From Betaproteobacteria bacterium (GTDB lineage Bacteria; Pseudomonadota; Gammaproteobacteria; Burkholderiales; Burkholderiaceae_C): a stretch of DNA of 64,000 nt. The stretch covers positions 1-64,000 of the forward strand of contig JADIZZ010000007.1 of the NCBI GenBank assembly GCA_016704535.1, written 5' to 3'. A program made the translations under genes and the position numbers. The notes under the pieces were generated by a model, which saw only the letters and a list, made by a program, of their open reading frames with translations, had not been told where the DNA came from and searched no databases. Below are positions 53,326-61,738 of the stretch, one piece after another (position 1 is the stretch's first letter; every line of letters begins with the position of its first letter).

Positions 53326-53475
53326 ATGTATTTCGGCAAGCGCCGATCTTAGAAGTTGGAGATTTCGTCCACTCCCTAGATATAGACATTGCTAAAGTAA
53401 CGAAGTCGCTGTAAGAAATCAAAACAGGCGAAGGTCAGAGTCAGTCTTCTATCTGCGTATCCTACGACAACCTTG

Positions 53476-53688
53476 ATGGCACCAACAATGAATTCATCTA
53501 CGCATACAGTCCCAGAGTCGGAAGCGGATCGATACCAACAGCGACTCTTATCTGATGGTTACCGTGAAGTTCCGCGTACTTTGGAGAAGAGTCTTCGCCC
53601 GGGTGAGTTCTTTCGTTACAAAGCACCATTTGACCCACAGACTTTCAGTCCAAAGACCCAGGTCACATTCGTATGCAGATCAAAGTAA
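53476..53688 (+). CDS. Small hypothetical protein
   Basis: Protein of 70 residues starting at the ATG at 53476 (MAPTMNSST) or 53488. It is soluble and polar, with DRYQQRLLSDGYREVPRTL and a closing TFVCRSK strand. The stop overlaps the next start as TAATG, so the two are probably co-translated. Unknown function; it could be a small DUF or one part of a toxin-immunity type pair, but nothing in the sequence proves that. Confidence 0.5.
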   Translation: MAPTMNSSTHTVPESEADRYQQRLLSDGYREVPRTLEKSLRPGEFFRYKAPFDPQTFSPKTQVTFVCRSK

Positions 53689-54008
53689 TGAATTCTACTT
53701 CTGCGAAGCGCCTGACAAGGTGCCTGATAGCCATCGGTGCTGTGCATCTGTCAGTATCGGTACACAGCCAATCAGTCCCGTCGAAGAACAGTGCCGATCC
53801 GTGCCACAGCTCCGGTGAGTTTGCATCAAACGTTGCGCTTGCTCGCCTTATGGGCCACCCGCTCGCAAAGGTCATCTCAGACCTACAGTCGCGGCAGGTA
53901 TTGGACAAGCAGATCAAAGATCTAATCATTGAGATCTACAAGGAAAAGCTGCAGCCCGACGATGCTTACATGAAATATCTCAAGAAGTGTCCTCTCGGTC
54001 GAAAGTGA
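53688..54008 (+). CDS. Cassette-type small exported hypothetical protein
   Basis: Protein of 106 residues starting at the ATG at 53688, which overlaps the previous stop. A signal peptide (KRLTRCLIAIGAVHLSVSVHSQS) is followed by a short helical domain (NVALARLMGHPLAKVISDLQSR) ending KKCPLGRK. The stop lies 12 bp before the attC-like site C, the spacing normal for integron cassettes. Function unknown. Confidence 0.6.
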   Translation: MNSTSAKRLTRCLIAIGAVHLSVSVHSQSVPSKNSADPCHSSGEFASNVALARLMGHPLAKVISDLQSRQVLDKQIKDLIIEIYKEKLQPDDAYMKYLKKCPLGRK

Positions 54009-54020
54009 TCGCCGAGTGTT

Positions 54021-54134
54021 GCCTAATCCCTCTCTCAACCGGAGCGCCAACGGCAGGCCACCAGGCCCGGTCTGTGGCGCGCTACATTCTCCACAGCCCG
54101 GGCCTGGCGTGCCGCCGCTGGTTCCCGCTTAGGT
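54021..54134. repeat. attC-like site C (114-nt imperfect palindrome)
   Basis: The outer boxes GCCTAAT (54021-54027) and CTTAGGT (54128-54134) are complementary over CCTAA/TTAGG. The inner part folds into a long hairpin, with CCAGGCCCGG-x-CTGTGG facing CCACAG-x-CCGGGCCTGG around a 13-nt loop. Size and symmetry fit an integron attC, though the AAC/GTT core triplet is degenerate. The left arm is repeated at 54672. Confidence 0.6.
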
Positions 54135-54153
54135 CGAACGGCCTCAGAAGCCC

Positions 54154-54720
54154 ATGCCTGCTGTTCGTTTCACCATGGAAGAGCGCCGAGTCGCGCACGC
54201 CTCCGAGTTGTTTGAGGTACTCCGCGATCCACGCCTGTATGAGTTTCTAGATGAGGCGCCGCCAAAGTCAGTCCAGGAGCTCGCGGATAAGCTCGCCCGC
54301 AGCGAACTTCGACGGTCACCCGATGGCAAGGAGCATTGGTTGAACTGGGTTGTGCGAGGAGAGTCCGGAGCTATAGCCGGCTACGTCCAATCCACGGTTG
54401 AAGAGAACAAGGAAACGAACGTCGCTTACGTTTTCTCCTCAGCCTTCAAGGGTCAGGGCATTGCAACTTCAGCCGTTCGACGAATGCTTGAGATCGTGGT
54501 CGCTGAGTACCAAGCGACAACACTGTTCATCGTTGCCGAGGCAGGCAACTTACCTTCATTGCGTCTCGCCGAGCGACTTGGCTTCACCACTGCGCCAACG
54601 GAAGTGGCCGCCAGGCGTCAGGCCGGGCGCAACGACGTCGTGCTTTGGCTGCGGCCTTCGCTCCGCATTGAGGCTAACCCCTCAACCGGAGCACCAACGG
54701 CAGGCCATCAAGCCCGGTAA
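54154..54720 (+). CDS. GNAT-family N-acetyltransferase
   Basis: Acetyl-CoA-dependent N-acetyltransferase, 188 residues, RimJ/RimL-like. The ATG at 54154 is 19 bp after the attC-like box. MPAVRFTMEERRVAHASELF opens the fold; the acetyl-CoA loop is in FKGQGIATSAVRRML (about 107-121), and EAGNLPSLRLAERLGF is the classic GNAT helix. The last 17 residues (NPSTGAPTAGHQAR region) are encoded inside the next attC-like arm, as often seen in cassettes. Substrate unknown; GNAT genes are common integron cargo. Confidence 0.88.
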   Translation: MPAVRFTMEERRVAHASELFEVLRDPRLYEFLDEAPPKSVQELADKLARSELRRSPDGKEHWLNWVVRGESGAIAGYVQSTVEENKETNVAYVFSSAFKGQGIATSAVRRMLEIVVAEYQATTLFIVAEAGNLPSLRLAERLGFTTAPTEVAARRQAGRNDVVLWLRPSLRIEANPSTGAPTAGHQAR

Positions 54721-54721
54721 C
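54672..54721. repeat. attC-like site D, left arm only
   Basis: About 45 nt from GGCTAAC (54672-54678) align with the left arm of site C, sharing TCAACCGGAGC and CCAACGGCAGGCCA. The right arm is missing; unrelated sequence leads into the SRAP gene. It looks like the truncated end of the array. Confidence 0.55.
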
Positions 54722-54749
54722 CCCGTAGGCGCCCCGCGTCTCTGAACGC

Positions 54750-55412
54750 ATGTGCACCCGATACATCAGCCCCGAAGCCGGCGACATCGAGCGCCTGTGG
54801 CACGTCGGTGGCCGCACGCCAATGCGCTGGTCGCGCGAGGTCTTCCCGGGCTACCAGGGTGCCTTCATTCGTGCTGCTCGTGACAGCGTCACCTATGAGC
54901 GCGAGTTGGTCGTCGGCCAGTGGGCGCTGATCCCCTGGTTCGCCAAAGAGCGCAAGCTCAAGTTCCCGACCTGCAACGCCCGTAGCGAAGAACTGAGCGA
55001 GAAGGCCAGCTACAAGCACCCGTGGGCGCGCGGTCAGCGTTGCATCATCCCGGCCGAATCGTTCTTCGAGCCGTGCTGGGAGACGGGCAAGCACGTCCCC
55101 TGGCGCTTCCGCCAGGCCGGCGGCGACCCCTGGGGGCTGGCCGGTCTGTGGAACACATGGGTCGACAAGGAGACCGGCGAGGTGGTTGAGAGCTACACCA
55201 TGCTCACCATCAATGCCGACGAGCACCCGCTGATGAACCGCATGCATCGGCCGGACCCGAAGCGGCCACCGAACATGCAGGACAAGCGCAGCGTCATCCC
55301 GATAACGCTTGAAGACATCGATGCGTGGCTGTCCGCGCCACTTCAACAAGTGGCGGCTCTGATGCGGCTGGCGCCGGTCGAGGTCTTCGAGGCGGCGCCT
55401 GCTCAAGGATGA
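54750..55412 (+). CDS. SOS response-associated peptidase (SRAP/HMCES, YedK type)
   Basis: Forms a protective thiazolidine crosslink with abasic sites in single-stranded DNA. The 220 residues begin MCTRY, giving catalytic Cys2 after Met removal; Asn76 is in CNARSE, Glu103 in PAESFFEP and His166 in MNRMHRP. All key residues are present. It directly follows the truncated attC-like arm. The 55413-55746 stretch after it holds no gene. Confidence 0.93.
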   Translation: MCTRYISPEAGDIERLWHVGGRTPMRWSREVFPGYQGAFIRAARDSVTYERELVVGQWALIPWFAKERKLKFPTCNARSEELSEKASYKHPWARGQRCIIPAESFFEPCWETGKHVPWRFRQAGGDPWGLAGLWNTWVDKETGEVVESYTMLTINADEHPLMNRMHRPDPKRPPNMQDKRSVIPITLEDIDAWLSAPLQQVAALMRLAPVEVFEAAPAQG

Positions 55413-55808
55413 GTGCTGCAGGCGGCGCTGGCGGGCCGTTCAGCCCCCAGCCGTGCACCGAGCCTGCGCGCCAGTCCGCAACGACTTGGCCGCGGTAACC
55501 GCACGGTGGCGCTTCCTCGTCATCCGAGCCGACCTCGCGCTCCCAGGCCGAGCATCCGCTGTGCGGCGCTGACCGCACGCGAGAACAGCCGCTTCGGGCG
55601 CACAGCGCGGCAGTGCCTTGCGCCGTCAGGCCGTCGTAGGAGATGCAGTGCCAGCAGGGATGGGGTCTACGTGGTTCCATCCGGCCGATGCTGCCGGTCG
55701 GGTAGCTCATGAGGCGAGCTACTGACCTTGCCCTCGTTCGACGTAGTCCATAGCCACTCGGTTACGCGGCTTTCTTCGCCTGGCCCGCGTGCCAGTTTGC
55801 TTCGAACC

Positions 55809-56660
55809 TCATCGGGCTGACGAGCCCAACGTGGAGTGAAGTCTGTGATGGTTGTAGAACGTCAACCAGTCGATCACCTCATCCATCGCCTCGCGCTGGG
55901 TGGCGAACTTCTTGCCATACAGCCGGCCCACTTTCAGGCTTCCCCACAGGCTTTCCGTCGGCGCATTGTCCCAGCAGTTGCCCTTGCGACTCATCGACGA
56001 CAGCATGCCGTAGCTGGCCAGTGCGTCCTGGAACGAGTGGCTGCCGTATTGGCTGCCGCGGTCCGAGTGGAAGACCAATCCTGGCGCCGGGTGCCGCCTG
56101 AACCACGCCATGCGCAGCGCGTCTGTCACCAGGCTGGCCTGCATGTGCGGCTGCATGCTCCAGCCCACCACCTGACGGCTGAACAGGTCAATCACCGCAG
56201 CCAGGTACAGCCAGCCTTCGTCGGTGGCGATGTAGGTGATGTCGCTGCTCCAGACGCGGTCGGGCTCCGGCGGCGTGAAGTCACGCGCCAGCAAGTTCTC
56301 AGCGATCGGCAGATCGTGCTTGCTGTCGGTCGTCACGACGAACTTCCTCTTGCTGCGCGCCTTGATGCCGTGCGTGTGCATCAGTCGCTGCCCCGGTCTT
56401 TGCCCACGCGAATGCCTCGCGCCAACAGTTCCTTCCATATCCTTGGCCAGCCGTATTCGCCTTTGACCTCGGCGTAGATTGCTCCGGATGTGGGCCAGTA
56501 GGGCCTCGTTGCTGAGTCGGCCGCCACCAGGCTGGCTGGGCTGGCTCGTGCGGCGCCGGCGCTGATGCTCGAAGTAGCCGCTCGTGCTCACGCCCAGCAC
56601 GTCGCACGTCAAGGTGACTGGCCACGCAGCCTTGTTCTTGGCGATCCAGGCGTACTTCAC
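55809..56660 (-). pseudogene. IS3-family transposase OrfB with two compensating frameshifts
   Basis: Open frame of 283 residues from GTG at 56660. The DDE core is intact: DRVWSSDITYIATDEGWLYL, FHSDRGSQYGS and CWDNAPTESLWG. Between about 56483 and 56393, however, the reading is out of frame: the normal AIYAEVKGEYGWPRIWKELL sequence lies in another frame. A one-base insertion near 56483 and a one-base deletion near 56393 cancel out, leaving about 30 wrong residues in the HTH_21 region. Probably inactive unless the bases are sequencing errors. Confidence 0.8.
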
Positions 56661-56951
56661 AGCGATTCCTTTGCAAAGTACGCCGTCGCTTTTAGGATGT
56701 CGCGCTCCATCTTCACGCGGGCCAGCTCAGCACGCAGTCGTGCCAGCTCCATCTGCTCGGCGCTCACCGGTCGTTCGCCGGCGCCCTGCAGTTCACCCTT
56801 CTCGGCCAGCCGACCCAGTTACTCAAGGTCTGCTTGGGCTGCCCAACACCCGGCCGTCACAGACGCTTCCTGCCCGGCCTTGACCAGCCGAACGGCCTCA
56901 ACGAACTCCAGCGTGTACCGCGCGGTGCTGGTCCTGACTCTTCTTGCTCAT
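56657..56951 (-). pseudogene. IS3-family transposase OrfA, frameshifted
   Basis: From the ATG at 56951 the frame stops after 17 codons. In the neighbouring frame one reads YTLEFVEAVRLVKAGQEASV, then QTLSNWVRLAEKGELQGAG and ELARLRAELARVKMERDILK-TAYFAKESL, the usual orfA helix-turn-helix and leucine-zipper end. The stop overlaps the orfB start. At least one indel is needed to restore it. Confidence 0.75.
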
Positions 56952-56992
56952 CTTTCGTGCTCCATGAATGCATTTTCAGCTTCAGCTATGGA

Positions 56993-57584
56993 GTACGTTT
57001 TTCGGGGGCAAGGTCATACTGGTATCAACCGAAGACCATGCCGGATCGTTGGTCGCTGGGCGCCCGAGGTTCCAAGTGTCGTACAGCCCAGCGCCCGGCG
57101 GACGCCGCACGATCACGTCGGCCATCCGATGGAAGGGTCGATCGGAAAGCAGTTCTCCGGCCCAGTACAGATCCCAGGCATCGACCTGGCGCACGCTGTG
57201 CATCTCAGCGCAGCGTTCGACCCCTTTGCGCAGGCCATGCGGCTGCCGCGGTGGATCGCCAACGAGAGCCAAGTCGAAAAGGGCCGCGAACGGCGCCAGC
57301 ACCTCACTGCGCCAGGCCAACGCGACGGCGTACTGGAGCTTCGGATCCGCGGGCGGTACGCTCCAATTCGACCACTCGTCCGGCGTCATGCCTCGATCGA
57401 AAACGCCAGCAAGGAGACGACCGAACGCGGCCGCCGGCTGCAACCAGGGTGCATTTGCGTCGACCTCGGAACCCCGGCATCCCTCAAGGACCTGGTCGAG
57501 GATGAGCGACGGAGCGGACCGAGGATGCCTGGCTTGCAGCCGCACGACCTTGCTGGCAACCGCCGCGCTGAAATCCCTAGGCAT
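56993..57584 (-). pseudogene. Hypothetical protein, 3' end cut off by the IS3 element
   Basis: From the ATG at 57584 about 197 residues are readable before the frame enters the IS3 end. Residues 1-105 are similar in pattern to the upstream gene product: KVVRLQARHP, AFGRLLAGVFDRGMTPDEW and KLQYAVALAWRSEVLAPFAALF. A second part (about 110-197) contains RQVDAWDLYWAGELLSDRPFHRM. No known domain recognised. It lies 10 bp after its paralogue, so both were probably one operon. Confidence 0.6.
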
Positions 57585-57594
57585 CGCGCGACGT

Positions 57595-57915
57595 TCAGGG
57601 CCTCAGCCCGTAGCGCGCGGCGAACTTCGTCAGCACCTGTTCTGCCCAGATGGCTTGCAGGCTTGCGACGACGGCTGCCGGCGTGGTGTCGTGGAGGCAC
57701 AGCGCCCAGTCATGGCTGATGGGGTCTTGTTCGAACACCTCGGCCAGCAGAGTGCCGAAGGGCGAGCCCGGCTCGATGGCAGCGCCAAAGTCTTCCAGCT
57801 TGCCGGTGCGTTGGCGCATGCAGGTGTCGAGCACCGTGACGGCCGGCACAGAAGGATGGTTGCGACGCAACGCGACTGCGGCTCGCGCGACATCAGGGCC
57901 AATGGTGCCGATCAT
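57595..57915 (-). CDS. Hypothetical protein, paralogue of the downstream interrupted gene
   Basis: Protein of 106 residues from the ATG at 57915 (MIGTIGPDVARAA); the longer frame upstream has no support. Motifs shared with its neighbour: AVALRRNHPSVPAV, PFGTLLAEVFEQDPISHDWAL and LQAIWAEQVLTKFAARYGL. The conserved (A/P)FGxLLAxVF and xxxW positions suggest a small helical family. Function unknown; two adjacent related small genes could be subunits or an effector with its immunity protein, but that is only inference. Confidence 0.6.
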   Translation of the reverse strand: MIGTIGPDVARAAVALRRNHPSVPAVTVLDTCMRQRTGKLEDFGAAIEPGSPFGTLLAEVFEQDPISHDWALCLHDTTPAAVVASLQAIWAEQVLTKFAARYGLRP

Positions 57916-58093
57916 GCGCAGATGGTAGCTAGGCTCCTCCGCACCCCGCCGCGGGTGAGAACAACAGTGCCCCGGCATGTGCCCGACATCGCGAGGATGG
58001 TGGCGTGAGTGCGAGCGATCGAAATGGTACGAGAGATTGTCATCTAACACGACGTTGGGCGACAATTGCTCACTCTGACTTTTCTAAACTCTC

Positions 58094-58534
58094 GTGGCAG
58101 GACCCTGGACTCCCGAACGCCGCGCACTCGCCTCCGAGGTAATGCACCGCGTCAAACCCTGGTTGAAGTCGACCGGCCCGCGCACCGAAGAGGGCAAGGC
58201 CGCCTGCTTCAAGAACCTGCCGGCCTGGACCGACGAGCGTCGCGTGAAGATGGCCGAGATCACGCGCGAGGTCAAACCCTGGCTGAGCTCCACCGGCCCA
58301 CGGTCCGCCGAGGGCAAGGCGGTCACGTCGAGGAATGCCTTCAAGGGCGGCAAGAAGGAGCAGCTCCGTGCCCTGCACCGCGAGGGGCGAGCCATCCTGC
58401 GGGACTTCGACGCCGCATGCCGCGAGCTTGAGAAGAACGGCCTAGACTTCGTCGCGGCACCGCCGATGCCGTCGTTGACCGACGAGCAGCTGCTGGCCGT
58501 CATCGCCGACCCGCGGGCGCATGGCGGCACCTGA
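58094..58534 (+). CDS. Small hypothetical protein with duplicated STGPRTEEGKA motif
   Basis: Protein of 146 residues from a GTG at 58094. The motif VKPWLKSTGPRTEEGKAA at about 17-34 recurs as VKPWLSSTGPRSAEGKAV at about 56-73, followed by SRNAFKGG. The GPxTxEGKAxxSxNAxKHG pattern is widespread in small proteins of plasmids, phages and islands with unknown role. The C-terminal half is helical and acidic. It is convergent with the resolvase gene, 25 bp away. Confidence 0.65.
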   Translation: MAGPWTPERRALASEVMHRVKPWLKSTGPRTEEGKAACFKNLPAWTDERRVKMAEITREVKPWLSSTGPRSAEGKAVTSRNAFKGGKKEQLRALHREGRAILRDFDAACRELEKNGLDFVAAPPMPSLTDEQLLAVIADPRAHGGT

Positions 58535-58559
58535 GGCGGATCGGCGTCCAGGTCACCGA

Positions 58560-59204
58560 CTACGCAATCCCCCAGGTCTGCAGCAGCGCCACCGCCTTCG
58601 CCGGGTCCTCCTTGATGCGGTAGACCGTCGCCCGTGGGATGCCGATCTCGGCGGCGATGGCCGAAGGACTCATCCCCAGCGACAGCAGTTCGTGCGTACG
58701 GTGCAACTGCTCGACGTCGAAGGTGGGCTTCCGACCCCTGTACCGCATCGCTGAGTCCTCGGCCTCCCTGGCGGCCTTGATACCGGCCTTCTGGGCCTCC
58801 TTGGTGGCCTCTGCCTGAGCCTGGGCGGTCGCCGCCATGAACGCGATCAGCGCATCCCGCACCGCCATCTGAATCGGGTCCTTGGTCGACCCGTCGAAGG
58901 TCATGCCATTGATGATGGTCCTGATGACCACCCCCCGCTGCATGAGCATGCGGATGGTCTCGGTGACGTCGTCGTAGTTCCGACCCAGCCGGTCGACCCA
59001 TCTCACGACCAGGACGTCGCCCCGGCGGAGCTTGTCGAGTAGCTTCCCCCCGCCCTTGCGGTCCTTGAACTTGGTCGTGACGCCGGAGACGCCGGCATCC
59101 TCGATCACCTCGTCGAACCGGAACCCGGCCGCCTCGGCCTGGACCCGCTGGTGGGCGATGGTCTGGTCTGTTGTGCTGACGCGGGCGTAGAGGAAGGTGT
59201 GCAT
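58560..59204 (-). CDS. Serine recombinase / resolvase
   Basis: Site-specific recombinase of 214 residues. The start is at the ATG at 59204 (MHTFLYARVSTTDQ), with catalytic Ser10; the longer open frame upstream has no similarity. The catalytic domain continues with VVRWVDRLGRNYDD and a helix E rich in Ala/Glu. The C-terminal helix-turn-helix is LLSLGMSPSAIAAEIGIPRATVYRIK split over about 175-200. Such enzymes act in Tn3-type resolution or in plasmid/island inversion. All key residues look intact. Confidence 0.92.
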   Translation of the reverse strand: MHTFLYARVSTTDQTIAHQRVQAEAAGFRFDEVIEDAGVSGVTTKFKDRKGGGKLLDKLRRGDVLVVRWVDRLGRNYDDVTETIRMLMQRGVVIRTIINGMTFDGSTKDPIQMAVRDALIAFMAATAQAQAEATKEAQKAGIKAAREAEDSAMRYRGRKPTFDVEQLHRTHELLSLGMSPSAIAAEIGIPRATVYRIKEDPAKAVALLQTWGIA

Positions 59205-59339
59205 GACGGTGTCCGATGAAGTCATGTCCGCATGGAAGATGTCCGTAGCTGGGAACTCCACCCGTGCGGACGCCGTTGAGCCTCGGCTGGACGTGACCGC
59301 ACGGGCATACCCAGTGGACGCGATGAGGGCATCCACGGA

Positions 59340-61564
59340 TCACTCGCAGATCCAGCCCTCGTCGTCGGCAGACGAGGCACGCGGTACACCCCACCCAAGC
59401 AGCGCCTCGGCCGCTGCCCCCGCGGCGTCGACCGCATCCTGGCTGGCCAAGCGATTGGCGAACTTCTTGACCTGGCGGACCGCCCAACGCTCACCATCAT
59501 GGGCGAGCATGACGGTCGCCTCCCGTCGGCCGGTCTTCCTGCGCCGGATGGATCCGATGAGCGCCGCCTGCTCCTGGCAGCCCTGTAGGTAGTCGAAGGC
59601 GCAATGCCTCATCACCCGACCCTCCTCATACAGTTCACCGGCGCTGGCGATGAAGCGGACCTCCAGGTCCTTGACCACGACATCAGCCGGAGTGGGCCAG
59701 CTGCGCAGACCCTTCCCATCCTGGGTGACCCGCTGGATCGCCTCGCTCTTGCGCTCCCAGGCTTGTGCCCAGCGCAGCGTGTCCCGCCAGCCAGGATGCC
59801 GGGCCAAGCCCTCGCACTGATCGATGCCCTCCGCGTCAAGCCATCGGACCACCAAGCCCAGACACTGAAGGATCTCGGCTTGGCCATCGTCGTCGGCGGT
59901 CTCGAACCAGTCGACCACCCTGCGCATCGTGCGCGGCGTGAAGTCGAAAGGCGTGACGATCGAGCCACTAGGAACGAGTTCGATCTCCAACGTGGCGAGA
60001 AGGCACCGCATGAAGCCCCGATCCGGCTCGGCCCTCCAGCCCAGCGCGTCGATCATCTTGAGGTAGGCCACGACCTCGGACGCGAGGTCATTGCGCAGCT
60101 CGGCCAGCGGCTGCAGCAGCCTCGTGCTGGCGCCCTGGATGAGCCGCCAGCCCCGCGGCGACATGCCTCGACCCTGCAGGTAGCGTTTCAGCCGCTGGAC
60201 TGGCTCACCGTCGGCAGGGAAGCCTTCCTTGCCGCAGACCAGCAGGAAGAGACCGACGAGCCCGGGCGCGTCGCGGCGCAGCTGCTCCAAGGCGGCACGC
60301 TGCTCGACGGCGCGGTTGTACTCGTCGGCGGCGACGTGCGACCTCCGCTGCACGAAGTTCGTGCGGCGGGCGGCGTCCAGCGCCACCGGGTCCAGCTCCA
60401 TGGCACGAGCGACCTTGAGTCGCAACTGGCGCAGATCGCAGCCTGAACGAATCCTGCCGCGGAAGCGGTCGAGCATCCAGTCGACATACCGCTCCACCAG
60501 ATCCTCGGGAAGGTCATGGCCACGCCTTGCTGCTCGATGCTGTACCTCCAGCCGCAGCCCTGCGCCCCAGAGGCTCAGCCATTGCCAGCCGAACGGATTC
60601 GGCGCCACCGACACATCCCTCATCGGCACCAGCAGGCACTTGCCGATGAACGGGATCTCCCAGCACCACGCCTGGACGGTGCCGGCCGCGTCGATCGAGT
60701 ACACCGTCGCACCGACAACGCGGATGTGGCGGACCCCTTGCGGGTCGACCCAGACCCGTACCGGGTCGCGCAGGAACATCAGGGCACGCTCCCACCAGAG
60801 CTCGAAGCCCTCCGGGTCGTGGGCTGGCAGCAGCGACGCCGGAGGCAACGGCGCTTGCGCCGGCGGCCGGCCGTCAAGACCCTCGGCAATATCAGGCAGC
60901 AACCCGAAGGCCGGGGTGAACACCCGATCCAAGGCCCGGCGCCTGTCCTGCATTGGCGACGGTGGCGGTGGCGCATAGGCTTCGCCCTCGCACACGAAGC
61001 GGACGCACAGCCCGAGGTCGATCGCACGCGAGTTGGCCGACTCCATGTCGGACTTCAGCTCGGCAGCGAAATAGCTGCTACCCGGGCGGTCGCCGTAGAT
61101 CAGGTCGACGCCGAGCTCCTCAAGGACGTCGACCCCCAGCGACTCGAAATAGGCAGGCCCTCGCCCTGCGGGCCAGCGTGCTGCGGGAAGAACTCGGCCC
61201 ACTCCCAGTCGGCTTCCTCGTCGAGCCAATCGAGCACCCTCTGGCGCAGGGCCGCCAGGCCGGCAGCGTCGAGGCGACGCACCCAGATGCACCAGACTTC
61301 GTCATCAGCATCGTCGACGTCGTCTCCGAGTTCGGCTTCGGCCATCACCTCCACTCGCACCTGTAGCGGGTAGGCCGACTCGATCGCTTCGACCAGGTCA
61401 TCGGGCGTGTCGAGACGCCTCGGGTTGATGTCGGTGAAGATCTGCCGGTTGAGGCTTACCTCGGTGGCGCCGCGAGGTCTGATGGTGCCGTACTCGTCAA
61501 CTTCGAAGATGTCGAGGGCCGACTCCTCTTCGGGTTCGGTCATGAACGGTTCGCGATGGTCCAT
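59340..61564 (-). pseudogene. PcfJ-like protein with a single frameshift near the N-terminal third
   Basis: The start at the ATG at 61564 has AGGAG 6 bases upstream. The first part (TEPEEESALDIFEVDEYG ... DWEWAEFFPQHAGPQGEGL) runs in one frame to about 61160. The continuation YFESLGVDVLEELGVDLIYG ... is in the next frame. Adding one base near 61157 joins them into a protein of about 741 residues. The C-terminus shows the PcfJ signature: LYEEGRVMRHCAFDYLQGC, then SIRRRKTGRR and a VRQVKKFANR strand. PcfJ was named from a conjugative plasmid of Enterococcus; its role is unknown. Downstream of it lies the resolvase gene. Confidence 0.7.
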
Positions 61565-61715
61565 CGCAATGCTCCTCTTTAGCAGCGTTCGGCGAGATGC
61601 CCGGGGCTGCAAGCTGGATCAAATCCCCCAGGCCCGTGAGGTGGGCCAGTCCATCGGGTTCAGCGATGCGGTCGTGCTCTTCCTTCACCGCGAGCGAGAT
61701 TGCCGCCGACCCATG

Positions 61716-61738
61716 AAAAAAGCCCGCACGTGGCGGGC
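61716..61738 (-). terminator. Rho-independent terminator-like hairpin
   Basis: On the minus strand GCCCGC-CACGT-GCGGGC is followed by TTTTTT. No gene on the minus strand precedes it within the next kilobase, so it may be a leftover or shield the PcfJ-like gene from upstream read-through. Confidence 0.6.

Larger units (their letters stand above)
55747..56992. mobile_element. Decayed IS3-family element
   Basis: About 1.25 kb bounded by TCCATAGC (55747-55754) and its inverse GCTATGGA (56985-56992), with similar flanking bases. It holds orfB and a frameshifted orfA on the minus strand. It has cut off the 3' end of the gene to its right. The exact ends are uncertain by a few bases; a 3-bp duplication GTA is possible. 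Confidence 0.75.
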
